64,000 nt of DNA from Candidatus Melainabacteria bacterium (GCA_003963305.1 RXJR01000020.1:46256-110255), one strand, 5' to 3'; numbered from the stretch's first letter, positions 45,561-54,749 are shown. The notes: generated by a model not told the origin, from the letters alone. Numbers and translations are program-made.

Positions 45561-46634
45561 CTAATAACCGCCAGGTCGACTAGCCACGAATTCTACGCCT
45601 GATTGACCGGCCCGCTTATGACCATATCGATCTTGAGCGTAGCGAATTCCGGCGATAAGATTCGAGAGCGGGTCGTGAATATTAGAGTCGAAGCCCTTCA
45701 GCGCATATTGCCTGAAAGTGCTTGGAATAGTCTGCATCAGACCGGTTGAAGGATGTCCATTCTGAGCATTGATATCCGTTTTGTTAGTAATGTTCGGGTT
45801 CCAGGAGCTTTCTCTGGTGACAATCTTGTTCACTGCAGCTATGTTCGACTCGGTGGCCTCCAGACCCGAAAGTTCCAGAGCCTTGGCGATTAGCTCCTTT
45901 CGTGCCCCGTCAGGAACGTGACCACCAACTGCGTCTTTATCGAAACCGCCGTCTGCACCATGCCCGCCCTCAACGCTGTCATTGAAGCCGTTATACTGAC
46001 CATTCTGATATCTCATGCCGTGATAAGCCTTTTCCAGCTCCGGAGATTCATCAGGCTTATGGTGACTGGTACTGATAATGGTGCGCTTATGCGGCATACC
46101 CTTTATGCTCGGATCCTCAGAAACGACGTCATAGCCGCGTTCAGTCTTGCCATTTTTTCCAACCTGGTCATCCTGAATGATGTCCAAATGCGGTAAAAAT
46201 TTGTCAGCGTGGAGCTTTTTGTTGAGTTCCTGCAAATCCTGATTGAAGTGCTTTGGATCCAGACGGCGAAGAGCTTCGACTTCTTTGAAAACATGCGAGA
46301 AATCATGCTCGTCATGCTTCAAAATCTTTTCGATTTTTTGCGCAGCTTCGTCTACTAGTTTGTGATGATTCGGACTGGCAGCATGCCTTTCCGTACCATC
46401 GTCTTTGTCTTTCTTAGCATGGTCATCGTGCTTCCCGTGACTGTCATGCCGGTCGTGACCATCGGGCCTGCCGTGCTTATCGCCTACGTCCTGTCTTCGA
46501 TGCTCGTGTGACTCTGACTCCGAATGTTTTCCATGTGTCGGCTGAGAATGCGTTTCTCCATGCAATTTGTGATGCAACAGAGCACCAGCATGATGTCCCG
46601 TCGAATCTGAGTGTTTGTGAGCACGATCAATCAT
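45561..46634 (-). CDS. Lytic transglycosylase (SLT family) with His-rich N-terminus
   Basis: A 357-residue protein. The N-terminal ~90 residues are extremely rich in His, Asp and Lys (HDRHDSHGKHDDHAKKDKDD), then a charged helical part. Residues ~240-350 form the transglycosylase fold: catalytic Glu in VTRESSWNP, GLMQTIPSTFRQYA, and LSNLIAGIRYAQDRYG. SLT enzymes cut the glycan strands of peptidoglycan, and VirB1-type members open the wall for type IV secretion. No signal peptide is seen, so export would need another route. AGGAATTCC precedes the ATG. It sits directly upstream of the VirB6-like operon with its own promoter element (site 14). Confidence 0.88.
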   Translation of the reverse strand: MIDRAHKHSDSTGHHAGALLHHKLHGETHSQPTHGKHSESESHEHRRQDVGDKHGRPDGHDRHDSHGKHDDHAKKDKDDGTERHAASPNHHKLVDEAAQKIEKILKHDEHDFSHVFKEVEALRRLDPKHFNQDLQELNKKLHADKFLPHLDIIQDDQVGKNGKTERGYDVVSEDPSIKGMPHKRTIISTSHHKPDESPELEKAYHGMRYQNGQYNGFNDSVEGGHGADGGFDKDAVGGHVPDGARKELIAKALELSGLEATESNIAAVNKIVTRESSWNPNITNKTDINAQNGHPSTGLMQTIPSTFRQYALKGFDSNIHDPLSNLIAGIRYAQDRYGHKRAGQSGVEFVASRPGGY

Positions 46635-46735
46635 GGAATTCCTGAAACTAATAGTCGTCGAAACGGCAGCACCAGTGTCTAGTAATTGGAGCTGAAAACG
46701 AGGCGGGCGATCGATCTGTTGACCGGATCAGTACC

Positions 46736-46769
46736 AAGATAGCCAGATCACATAAAATCAACGTAAAAC
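46736..46769 (-). promoter_or_regulatory. 11-bp direct-repeat promoter element, site 14
   Basis: Minus-strand reading: GTTTTAC-N4-ATTTTAT (46769-46752), 10 bases, TATCTT as -10. It faces the transglycosylase gene. Confidence 0.65.
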
Positions 46770-46778
46770 AGAATCTCA

Positions 46779-46870
46779 CTCGCACTCGCACTCGAACCCG
46801 CACCCGAGCACCGCCATCCGGCACACCCGCACCCGGTACGCCTACCCCCGGCACACGGACGCCTGGCCAC
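46779..46870. repeat. Imperfect C-rich short repeats
   Basis: A run of ACTCGC/ACCCGC units followed by CCCGGCACAC/CCCGGTACGC variants. It lies in a 558-bp interval between divergent genes (46634 and 47193). Apart from this block and promoter site 14, I see no gene in the interval. Confidence 0.6.
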
Positions 46871-47192
46871 GGACGTCATACCCTTGGTAATGTCTTGGTT
46901 ATATAAAAGTCGCATTATTAGACTCGGAAACCCGAGAAGTACTCTCTCTTCAGGCAAATTAATCCAGTCCATGCACCCAGTGCCACCCATCTCCGCATCG
47001 TCACGATGACGTAACGCCGCAGAGATAACCTGTATGAGAAACCAAAGATTTCTGCGGTTGTGAGTCCTTTTCATTTTTTACCAGGACCGAGAATAAAGCG
47101 CATCAACGGCAGTCACCTTCTGTTGAGCAGCAGCATGTACAGCCGCCGGCAGCGCTCTAAAAAGAAGTTCTCCAAGATCCAGCGAGTAGTCT

Positions 47193-49106
47193 ATGTCAGA
47201 AGGCGAAGTCGCAAAACCTGCCCCAAAGAAGTCGGATGACAGATCGGCTGCCGTTGGTGACGGCGGGCAAGAAAGCGCACGTTTGAAATTAACGACTGAG
47301 GCTGGTCTGGCAGATCCAAAAAATTCTGCCGGTGGCGAAAAGAAACCCACCGAAGGTCAACAATGTACTGTAAAAGATTCTGGAAACAGCGAACTGGTGT
47401 TCACACCCATAGCAGGCTTCGACGCAGAACGGCATGAGCGGTCAGGCGATCAGGCAGTTCGCGCCGCACACCGTTCCTACAAAAAATTACCTGATGGTTC
47501 GCTGGAGCTCGGGCATGGTGACCGTTCAAGAGTGATAAAAGAAGCAAACGGCGCCATTAGCGACCAGGGTGACGTTAACGGACAGCACTACGACATAACA
47601 GCGTCCAAAGACAAAGACTCGATTGTTTGGAAAGACAAAGACGGCAAAGAACATCGATTCGAACGGAAGAAAGGCGAAAACCATAACGAATACGTTGACG
47701 GCGATGGCACAACGTTAGTACAAAACGGCGACAAGAACACAATTACCTTCAAAGGCGGCTACCAGGTAGACATAGACGCGCGCACCGGACGAACGATAAT
47801 CCAGCACGATCAGAAAGAAATTGCCCAATATAACGGCAAAGATGCAGTCAGACGACAATTGGATGATAACAACGTTGCTTTTCAGGTACGAGGCGACGTC
47901 AGCACCACTGTCGATCAAATAAAAGATTATCAAAGGCGGACAGGGCAGCCGCAGCACGGCAACATGCTGATTAAGAACGAGAAGGGTGACACCGTCGTTC
48001 TCCAGGAAGACGGCACCGAAATAACGCGTAAAGCAGATTCCAAAACCGTCTCGATCAAGCGCGGCGACACGGTAGTCGAATACACTCCGGGACAAGAACC
48101 TAAAATAATCAGCGGCGCCGACCATATCACACGAAACAACGGTGGGCTTCAGATCGACGGGAAGGAAATGCTCACCAAAGACGGCTGCGTGGCAATCAGC
48201 GGCATGAAGGACGGTCGTCTCGACTCGAGTCACGGTCGCATATATGGAACTACCGACCAGGGCGGGCAGGTTGACCTGGGAACAGGTCGTGCTATAGCCG
48301 ACAGCCTCACCACCACAAACACCGGCTCGGGAGTGGAAGCCACTACGGCTGATGGCAGAACTATTTTGAAAACTGGACCAGACAGCAAGCAAATACAGTC
48401 AGGTCCAGTGACTACTAACGTCGATCAGGACCATCCCACCACTACTGTTCATGGCTCAGATGGCAGCACCATTAATATCAATAATGTTGATGGCTCATCA
48501 AAGATCACAGACAGCAACGGCACCGAGATCGCCAACATAAATGGAAACGGTGATGTTTGCACATGGGATGGAACCTTCCTCGGTGCCGACGGTGAAATCT
48601 TCAATGCGGACATGGATCTTTCTGGTTGGACAAGCTTCGACGCTGATGGACCAAGTTCGTTCAGTAGCTCTGATTCTGACTCGGGGGCATATGAAGCACG
48701 CCAGGCCACCGCAAACGCAGTCTCGAACAGCACGACCGCCGTCACATCGGCAGATACCATCTGTTCCAATGCGAGAGCTCTGGCAAATAATCTCGATGCA
48801 AGCCCCGGTACGCTCAGTCAGATAGACAGCGGAATTGACAATTTGGGTGCCGCGGCTGCCCAGTTAACGGCATTATTACCATTCAATCCCGCCCTCGTCG
48901 AACAACTCTACGCCGTAAATCAATCATGGGCAAAATTGCAGGATATTAGATCGGTCGTTCAGAATCAAGTCGCGGTCCAAAATCTGCTCAATCAACAATA
49001 CGGCACATCGCCAAAAGGCGTAATTGCAAACGCCGTCGGCATGGGCGGAACACCGCAAGCAGTTGAGTTGGCAGCAGAAAGATACCAGTTGCCTCAAACT
49101 GCATGA
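47193..49106 (+). CDS. Hydrophilic beta-repeat protein of unknown function (637 aa)
   Basis: A 637-residue protein without signal peptide. Residues ~80-480 consist of short strands and Gly/Asp turns in a loose repeat (YVDGDGTTLVQNGDK, YQVDIDARTGRTIIQ, VVLQEDGTEITRKADSK, STININNVDGSSKITDSNG), suggesting a beta-solenoid. Residues ~500-637 are helical (TLSQIDSGIDNLGAAAAQLTAL). This layout, strands then helices, recalls exported surface or adhesin-like proteins of this organism type. The SD is weak, so the start is uncertain. No family recognised. Confidence 0.7.
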   Translation: MSEGEVAKPAPKKSDDRSAAVGDGGQESARLKLTTEAGLADPKNSAGGEKKPTEGQQCTVKDSGNSELVFTPIAGFDAERHERSGDQAVRAAHRSYKKLPDGSLELGHGDRSRVIKEANGAISDQGDVNGQHYDITASKDKDSIVWKDKDGKEHRFERKKGENHNEYVDGDGTTLVQNGDKNTITFKGGYQVDIDARTGRTIIQHDQKEIAQYNGKDAVRRQLDDNNVAFQVRGDVSTTVDQIKDYQRRTGQPQHGNMLIKNEKGDTVVLQEDGTEITRKADSKTVSIKRGDTVVEYTPGQEPKIISGADHITRNNGGLQIDGKEMLTKDGCVAISGMKDGRLDSSHGRIYGTTDQGGQVDLGTGRAIADSLTTTNTGSGVEATTADGRTILKTGPDSKQIQSGPVTTNVDQDHPTTTVHGSDGSTININNVDGSSKITDSNGTEIANINGNGDVCTWDGTFLGADGEIFNADMDLSGWTSFDADGPSSFSSSDSDSGAYEARQATANAVSNSTTAVTSADTICSNARALANNLDASPGTLSQIDSGIDNLGAAAAQLTALLPFNPALVEQLYAVNQSWAKLQDIRSVVQNQVAVQNLLNQQYGTSPKGVIANAVGMGGTPQAVELAAERYQLPQTA

Positions 49107-49133
49107 CGAACAGAGCAGAAGGACTGTAGGCTT

Positions 49134-49600
49134 TTAAGGACCGATTCTATTACGCAACAAAGTGTTTGTCGAATTTCCGGAAATTACCGCCGGTGGTGAT
49201 GGTTGCAAACACTCAATGAAATAATTGAGACCAGAAGTTTCCCCTGTGTATTCATTTCCTTCAATGCGGATATTCACAGCGGAAGGCGCAGACGCGCGCC
49301 AGACTCACCGCGCAGAAAAATACCGTTTACTGTCAATTCTTGGTCATACAGATAATCGCCTTCCGGAAACAGAACAGTGTTGCCCGTACCTATTCCGGCT
49401 GCAGTTATGGCAGCTTTAATAGCGGCAGTGTCATTAGTTTTACCATCGCCTTTCGCCCCATAGGTTCTGACATTGAAAGTTCGCAAAATAGGATTGCGAA
49501 TTGGGTTACGAGCGTCACACTCAGAAGCGGCAACGCCTGAGGACATTAGAAGTAAAACGGGAAGCAGAAGATTAGTAAGCGACCTTCGATCCATCGGCAT
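49134..49600 (-). pseudogene. Frameshifted pectate-lyase-superfamily remnant
   Basis: The intact first part (49274-49600) encodes a signal peptide (LLLPVLLLMSSGVAAS) and the start of a pectin-lyase-fold domain: FNVRTYGAKGDGKTNDTAAI and VLFPEGDYLYDQEL. It hits TGA after 108 residues. A neighbouring frame continues without interruption from that point to TAA at 49134-49136 with a protein-like reading (VNIRIEGNEYTGETSG, then PPAVISGNSTNTLL). A single-base indel near 49275 explains both. Even joined, the protein would be only about 155 residues, far short of a full beta-helix, so it is decayed or truncated as well. Confidence 0.65.
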
Positions 49601-49678
49601 ACCTCTTAGACAAACTCAGCCATTCAAGGAATAATCTACCCAATGGACAAAAAAACTCATTAAATTCGCGAGTCTTCG

Positions 49679-52057
49679 TCAGCGCGAAACATCCGGCAAG
49701 GCAACGCTCTGGCGCGGCTCAAGGGCCGAATTTGCATCAACAGACCAATCGCTAAGAAACAGTGGTCGCAGACTGTTCACAGCCGCAGCGATTGCTGAAC
49801 CATTGTTCAATAGTGTCGCACCAGCCGGTCCGATCACTCCCATAGCAGCAAAAGTAAGTCCGAGACTATTTGGTATTACCGCCAGTGTCAGATTTTGACG
49901 AACCAGATTCATAGCTCCGCGTGCAATTTCAATGGCTTCAGGAAGACGATTGAGATCATCGTCTGTTAGCACAACGTCGGCGCTTTCTCGGGCAGCCTCG
50001 GTGCCGCCATGAAGCGATACTGCAACATCGGCATGAACGAATGCCGGCGAATCATTAATTCCGTCGCCTATGACAGCTACAACATAACCTTCGGCTTTCA
50101 GTCGCTGCACGAGATCAGCTTTCTGTTCAGGGAAAGACCGAGCCAGGACCTCAGTTATGCCGCACGACTTAGCAACACGATTGGCGGTCGCTTCACTGTC
50201 GCCAGTAGCCATGACCATTTTACGAATGCCCATGCGCCGCAATTTTTTAAGAGCTGATGTGGATTCTATTCGCAATGGATCGTTATAAGTGATCACGCCA
50301 GCCAGCTTTCCATCAATTGCAATGTAAACAATAGATTCACCAGCAGTGGTGCTTATCATCTCAGTCGGATGAGCATTGACGGTCGAGATTCGCTCAGATT
50401 CCATCAGTTTCTTGCTGCCTACAATCACGCTCATATGATTGATGCGAGCCTTAATACCCATGCCGCGTAAGTGCGTAGAATTATCCCGATGCGGAATTTC
50501 CAGACCTTTTTGCAATGCGAACTTGACGATCGCGCGTGAGGCGGGATGGTGCAGACGTTGCTCCACAGCTGCCGCGACTGCCAGAAGTTCATCCTTATCG
50601 ATATCACACAAGCTAATCACATTGGTGACCTTGGGGTCTCCACTGGTCAATGTGCCGGTTTTATCGAACACTATCGCGTTGACTGAAGCAAGGCGTTCAA
50701 GAGCACCGCCACTCTTGATGAGAATACCCCTTCTGCCCGCTCGGTGCATCGAAGAAAGCACCGCAGTCGGTGCGGCAATTCTGATACCAGTGCTGAAATC
50801 GAAAATTAACATGCTCATCAAACGAATAACGTTGCGCGTCATTGCGTATGTGACGCCGGCACCGATAAATATTGGCAGAACAAGCTTGTCAGCCATGACC
50901 GAAGCGTAATTCTGAATTTTGGTTTCGTGGAGCGGCGCATCAGAAACTGTCTGCAAAACCATTCCGGCCTTTGTATCAACGCCTGTAGCCTCACAGCGCA
51001 GATGGATTTTCCCTTCCACCAGCACTGTCGCGGCCAAGACCTTCGAACCTTTCTCGACTTCGACTGGAATCGATTCTCCGGTCATTTTCGACTGGTCAAT
51101 GCAAGCCTCTCCTGTCAGTACAACGCCATCGACAGGCACCATATCGCCCGGATAAACAACAACTATGTCTCCGACTTTTACTTCGTCGGCTGGAATACAA
51201 ATTCTCTTTTTGCCTTTTACCAACCAGGCAAAACGTCCAGACAATCCCAGCAGATCAGCAACTAGCTTTTGACATTTCCGCGATGTTTGTTCTCTGATAA
51301 ATTCGCCTGTACTAATCAAAGCGGTCATGAAAGCAGCTTCGACATACTTACCATTCAACATCATCACAGTCGCCGCAACGCCGTCGAGAGCATCGACACC
51401 AAACTTCCGTTCGTCAACCAGTGTGTGGAGAGCCCGAGAGGCAACAGGTGCAACCGAAGCGGCAACCAGCAACCGCGTCACGAATACCGGCATTTTGAGC
51501 GCGGCAGCAGCAAATGCAGCTCCGCCGAGAGCGAGCTGGACAACACCAGGCATAATCTTGTCGAGCCAGTTCAAAGCTCGTTTCAGAATCTTCGCGACAA
51601 CCGCACTTTTTGCTTCCGATTTACTCTCAATCGGTTGCACCTCGGCCAGAGAATCAGGATTTAAATTTCGAACACACTTGAGTACATCGAACTGATCCAA
51701 TCTGGAATCGTCATACTCGATTACGACGCTACCGTTCCAATTATTTGTCGAGATGGAAAGGACTCCGGGGGTATTAATCAGCGCCATCAAACAGCGACCG
51801 ATTTTCTGCGGCTCGCGCTTTAATCGTTCAATTTTTAGGCGAATTCTGCCGGTTACCGAGTGAGCGACAACGTAGCTGAGCGGAACGAAATCGTCCTGTT
51901 CGAGCGCGCTCTCGTCAATTACCTCGTCAATTGCATTTAGACAACTGATTGACGTAACTTGTTCGGACAACTCCGGAGCATCATCCCACAGACTCACTCC
52001 TTCCGAAGAAGAAGGTCCAAGTTTCAGCTTACTGGGATCAGGGTTCGGAAGGGTCAA
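49679..52057 (-). CDS. P1B-like P-type ATPase lacking the CPC motif
   Basis: A 792-residue ion pump. The N-terminal ~50-125 region is an HMA-like ferredoxin fold (VTGRIRLKIERL... IEYDDSRLDQFDV) without CxxC. The actuator has TGESIPVEVEKG, the phosphorylation site is D in FDKTGTLTSG (~residue 463), and the hinge reads GDGINDSPAF. In the membrane helix where copper/zinc pumps carry CPC, the aligned residues read FST (DFSTGIRIAAPTAV). Transport of a different metal or altered specificity is therefore likely. Its first codon overlaps the stop of the HMA_2-like gene by four bases. The two upstream genes complete the operon. Confidence 0.9.
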   Translation of the reverse strand: MTLPNPDPSKLKLGPSSSEGVSLWDDAPELSEQVTSISCLNAIDEVIDESALEQDDFVPLSYVVAHSVTGRIRLKIERLKREPQKIGRCLMALINTPGVLSISTNNWNGSVVIEYDDSRLDQFDVLKCVRNLNPDSLAEVQPIESKSEAKSAVVAKILKRALNWLDKIMPGVVQLALGGAAFAAAALKMPVFVTRLLVAASVAPVASRALHTLVDERKFGVDALDGVAATVMMLNGKYVEAAFMTALISTGEFIREQTSRKCQKLVADLLGLSGRFAWLVKGKKRICIPADEVKVGDIVVVYPGDMVPVDGVVLTGEACIDQSKMTGESIPVEVEKGSKVLAATVLVEGKIHLRCEATGVDTKAGMVLQTVSDAPLHETKIQNYASVMADKLVLPIFIGAGVTYAMTRNVIRLMSMLIFDFSTGIRIAAPTAVLSSMHRAGRRGILIKSGGALERLASVNAIVFDKTGTLTSGDPKVTNVISLCDIDKDELLAVAAAVEQRLHHPASRAIVKFALQKGLEIPHRDNSTHLRGMGIKARINHMSVIVGSKKLMESERISTVNAHPTEMISTTAGESIVYIAIDGKLAGVITYNDPLRIESTSALKKLRRMGIRKMVMATGDSEATANRVAKSCGITEVLARSFPEQKADLVQRLKAEGYVVAVIGDGINDSPAFVHADVAVSLHGGTEAARESADVVLTDDDLNRLPEAIEIARGAMNLVRQNLTLAVIPNSLGLTFAAMGVIGPAGATLLNNGSAIAAAVNSLRPLFLSDWSVDANSALEPRQSVALPDVSR

Positions 52058-52683
52058 GAACCGTTCGTTCGCCTCCCGATTCGGCGAGGTATCTGTGTTG
52101 TCGCTATAACAGCACTGCCTTCGCCATCGATTTCTTCGTCGCGCAAGGGAATTGTTTCGGCAAAACCAACACCGTGAAACTTCATGTAACTGTCATAGGC
52201 GTAATAGAAAAGAACCCAGGCAGGCACTTCTCCCCACCAATTGACTGACTGCCTCGACTTGACGATACCTGCGCCGAAAAACAGCAGCGGCACAATCATT
52301 TTAAGGTCGACCATATTTCTGGTCTCAAGGGCGACTCTGGAGTCAGCTTTCGACAGTGTGTTGCGAATTAGCTGCGCAATCACACTCAAACCGGGGAACT
52401 CGACTTCTTCGACCGCGAGCAGCTCATGGAACAGATCCTCAGCGATATTCTCAATCGCCGTACCCATGAGTTCAAGCGTATCGCTCCGCTCATCGTGGTG
52501 CACAACGACGCTGCCCGTGCGGTGATTCACCTCTACATGATTGACGCCGGGTACATACTCGAGCTGTCTCTTAACCGCTTCCATAGTATGTTTGCTGCGA
52601 TGATGACGGGGCACCTTGATGCGGGTGCGATGCGGCAAGTGATGTCGAACGCCGGCAGATTCTTTGTTGAGCTTACGAGTCAT
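52054..52683 (-). CDS. HMA_2-type domain protein with membrane segment
   Basis: A 209-residue protein. Residues ~15-75 form an HMA-like fold (HLPHRTRIKVPRHHRSKHTM, YVPGVNHVEVNHRTGSVVVHHDE) similar in wording to the N-terminus of the adjacent ATPase but also lacking CxxC. A hydrophobic segment follows at ~125-165 (MIVPLLFFGAGIVKS and VPAWVLFYYAY). In cyanobacteria-type genomes such proteins accompany P-type ATPases; a metallochaperone or regulatory subunit role is inferred. The ATG/stop overlap shows translational coupling with the ATPase. Confidence 0.8.
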   Translation of the reverse strand: MTRKLNKESAGVRHHLPHRTRIKVPRHHRSKHTMEAVKRQLEYVPGVNHVEVNHRTGSVVVHHDERSDTLELMGTAIENIAEDLFHELLAVEEVEFPGLSVIAQLIRNTLSKADSRVALETRNMVDLKMIVPLLFFGAGIVKSRQSVNWWGEVPAWVLFYYAYDSYMKFHGVGFAETIPLRDEEIDGEGSAVIATTQIPRRIGRRTNGS

Positions 52684-52715
52684 GTTCTCTCCAAACAGAA
52701 ACTAACACAGCGAAA

Positions 52716-52749
52716 TAACAACCAACCATCTCTCTGAGGCTGGTTGTTA
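52716..52749 (-). terminator. Intercistronic hairpin
   Basis: TAACAACCA and TGGTTGTTA form a perfect 9-bp stem around a 16-base loop in the 79-base gap between the DUF5132-like and HMA_2-like genes. It could set the ratio of the two products by partial termination or RNA processing. Confidence 0.5.
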
Positions 52750-52762
52750 CTTCACGCATCAC

Positions 52763-53029
52763 CTATTCGTGAGCTTTTCCGGCGTGCTGCTTTTCGTGCT
52801 TGTGGTCGCTGTTTTTGCGTTCAGCTTTAGCTTCAGCAACGACATCATTTGCCTCGTCCTTAATTTCAGCAACGAGATCCTTAACACCATCGGTGACTAC
52901 GAGGCCTGCTTTAACAGCCTCTTTCGCAACAGAGCGCAGCCCTTTTCTAGCCGCCGGTGATGCCAACAAAACAACAGCCAGCAGACCCCATTTACCAGTA
53001 GCGGCTCCCCAAATTTCTTCTAGCATCAT
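52763..53029 (-). CDS. DUF5132-like small membrane protein
   Basis: An 88-residue protein with an N-terminal membrane helix (WGLLAVVLLASPAARKGLRS), a helical charged middle (VKDLVAEIKDEANDVVAEAKAE) and a His/Lys-rich tail (SDHKHEKQHAGKAHE) that could bind metal. AAGGAG precedes the ATG. It is the first gene of the ATPase operon. The DUF5132 name is from resemblance in length, helix and context. Bases 53030-53405 upstream hold no gene that I can support. Confidence 0.75.
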   Translation of the reverse strand: MMLEEIWGAATGKWGLLAVVLLASPAARKGLRSVAKEAVKAGLVVTDGVKDLVAEIKDEANDVVAEAKAERKNSDHKHEKQHAGKAHE

Positions 53030-53405
53030 TCACTCCTTTTTCGAACCTTCTCATTGGACAGTTGTCAATACACAACTTCTCAGCAACCAGACCGCGTGCA
53101 AAGCGACACGTTGCTTCAAACTTTTGAGAGACGGAATAATAGCGAGTTGGTTCCGCCCTGTATATCTTACTCTCTACGCCAGGAACAATGAAATATATCT
53201 GCAATATGTGCAGAATTTGTGTAGATTTCTTATAAAACGGGCTCTGCAGTGCTTTACGGACGACTGAAGCGAATCCGCCTCGGCGCATTTTTGATTAAAC
53301 ATTGGGATGTGCAAACAAATCTGAGAGCGACACAGATCTCATTAGAATTTGGTGTCGCGGCTCGGATTTAAATTCAGTTCTTTCTATCGCAGTTAACTAA
53401 ATCTA

Positions 53406-53807
53406 TCAGTCTTTCTTATCGCATCCGGCAGCCCATTTTAAAAGATCAAATGCACCCACTTTCTGAGCGAATTGCTGACTGGCGTAAGCCATCATAACGC
53501 CTCGCCTTGTCATGAAATCATCCTGATTGTCGACATCTGCTTGAGTCCTGTAAGTACATTTATCTTTTTTGACTGCCGCCTCTTGCGCCTGTGGAGCACC
53601 GGCTGTGGTACCGCCGTAGAGTTTATGAGTATCGTACAGCGGTGTATTTGTGTTATTGAAAGACGTCGCGTCGTACAGCTGATGGTCATGCCGTCCAGTT
53701 CGGTTAGGATCTGAGATTAGTTGGCTGCGGAAGGCCTCCGAACTATCTAGGTGTTGTTGTTTATCGCCTTTGCCGCTCTGATACTCTATCCGTGCATGAA
53801 CTGTCAT
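53406..53807 (-). CDS. Unknown hydrophilic protein (133 aa)
   Basis: A 133-residue protein rich in Asp, Gln, Thr and Tyr at the N-terminus (RIEYQSGKGDKQQHLDSSEA) and helical at the C-terminus (GVMMAYASQQFAQKVGAFDLLKW) with cysteines in KCTY and AGCDKKD. GAGAGG lies before the ATG. Promoter element site 15 lies 215 bp upstream in the right orientation. No family recognised. Confidence 0.65.
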   Translation of the reverse strand: MTVHARIEYQSGKGDKQQHLDSSEAFRSQLISDPNRTGRHDHQLYDATSFNNTNTPLYDTHKLYGGTTAGAPQAQEAAVKKDKCTYRTQADVDNQDDFMTRRGVMMAYASQQFAQKVGAFDLLKWAAGCDKKD

Positions 53808-54005
53808 TAGAAACTACCTCTCATTGTCTCGTCGACTCTGATTCGTATGTGTATATGCCGCTACCTTCGCATTCCGCCTTCTATGACTCGTATTCGGGAA
53901 ATTCTCCCTTTGAGTTTTTCACCAGCTGTGGCAGTGCGAGCATAGCTTTTCTGCTTACCAGTTTGCTGGGTGTTCGGCGACTAGCTTAGTAAGTGCTATA
54001 GCAGA

Positions 54006-54039
54006 ATTGTATGCATCCTGTGTAAAATCGATATCAAAC
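54006..54039 (-). promoter_or_regulatory. 11-bp direct-repeat promoter element, site 15
   Basis: Minus-strand reading: GTTTGAT-N4-ATTTTAC (54039-54022), 10 bases, TACAAT as -10. It faces the 133-aa gene. Site 16 lies 51 bp away in the opposite orientation. Confidence 0.65.
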
Positions 54040-54090
54040 GACGATTCTGACGACCGTTTCGCCAAGAGCAGACCAAGAAAGAATTTTAGT

Positions 54091-54125
54091 GTTTTATGTC
54101 AATTTGATTCAGGCAGGCGCATGCT
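54091..54125 (+). promoter_or_regulatory. 11-bp direct-repeat promoter element, site 16
   Basis: GTTTTAT-N4-ATTTGAT (54091-54108), 11 bases, CATGCT as -10. It faces the gene starting at 54202. Confidence 0.6.
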
Positions 54126-54201
54126 TTTGGGCAGGAGCAATCATCACGATTCTTTTGTCTGATGAGGTCCAGATGCGCAAAATATGATCCGAGGATGAAT
54201 C

Positions 54202-54642
54202 GTGGCCGCGCCAGATGTACTACTCACTAATCAACTGCAAACCACGAGCAACGCCTGGTTGCACTCGAGAAAGCCATCAACAATAAGTTTGATCGCGTTT
54301 GAACTTATCACCGCGACCGGTATCATAGAACAAGACGTTTTGGAACGAGCGCAGTGGAATGCAGCCAAAGACGATATTCCCTTTGGAAGAGCATTGATTA
54401 ACACCGGCTGCCTCGGTGAAGGGGATCTGACATCGTTATTGCAGGCAGCACAGCTGGTCAAGCAAGGAAGCATAAGGATGCACACCGCAAAGGTGATACT
54501 GATCAAAGCGCTGATTGAATGTCGCAGTTTAGCAAGCGTTATTGCAGAGTCGGGAACGATAGCTGAAAGCTCTTCAATCGAATCGTTTGCGCGGCATGGT
54601 ATTCAAAAGCAAATGCTCACCAGGGCGATCAATTGCGCCTGA
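54202..54642 (+). CDS. Protein resembling the GspE/MshE N-terminal domain (146 aa)
   Basis: A 146-residue protein starting at GTG 54202 behind GAGG. Residues ~28-80 read FELITATGIIEQDVLERAQW, then IPFGRALINTGCLGEGDLTSLL, which follows the two-helix pattern of the N-terminal domain of type II secretion/pilus ATPases (some of which bind c-di-GMP). No ATPase domain is attached. It may be a stand-alone binding module. Resemblance is modest and function is not assigned. Confidence 0.65.
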   Translation: MAAPDVLLTNQLQTTSNAWLHSRKPSTISLIAFELITATGIIEQDVLERAQWNAAKDDIPFGRALINTGCLGEGDLTSLLQAAQLVKQGSIRMHTAKVILIKALIECRSLASVIAESGTIAESSSIESFARHGIQKQMLTRAINCA

Positions 54643-54749
54643 CCAAGGGCGATTAACAACTTACGATCCCGAGCTACAGATGCTTTCGACCTGGCCCTGT
54701 AACCTTTTGCACCGGGCTGGTAAAGTAGATGTAACTACCCGCCAAGTCG

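Noticed and set aside
38165-46634. Complete type IV secretion locus
   Set aside because: Only VirB6-like and VirB1-like parts are visible; no VirB4, VirD4, VirB8-11 or relaxase in the window, so only a partial resemblance is claimed.
47078-47350. A 90-codon minus-strand frame over the start of the 637-aa gene
   Set aside because: No SD and antisense to a longer frame with protein-like composition; a shadow is more likely.
52763-53029. Encapsulin-cargo or toxin interpretation of the small membrane protein
   Set aside because: Operon context with the ATPase and HMA_2-like gene gives a better explanation.
53231-53237. Single ATAAAAC half-site before the DUF5132-like gene
   Set aside because: No second half-site at 11 bp, so not counted as a promoter element.
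52992-53288. A 98-codon minus-strand frame upstream of the DUF5132-like gene
   Set aside because: It overlaps the start and SD of that gene, has no SD itself and no recognisable composition.
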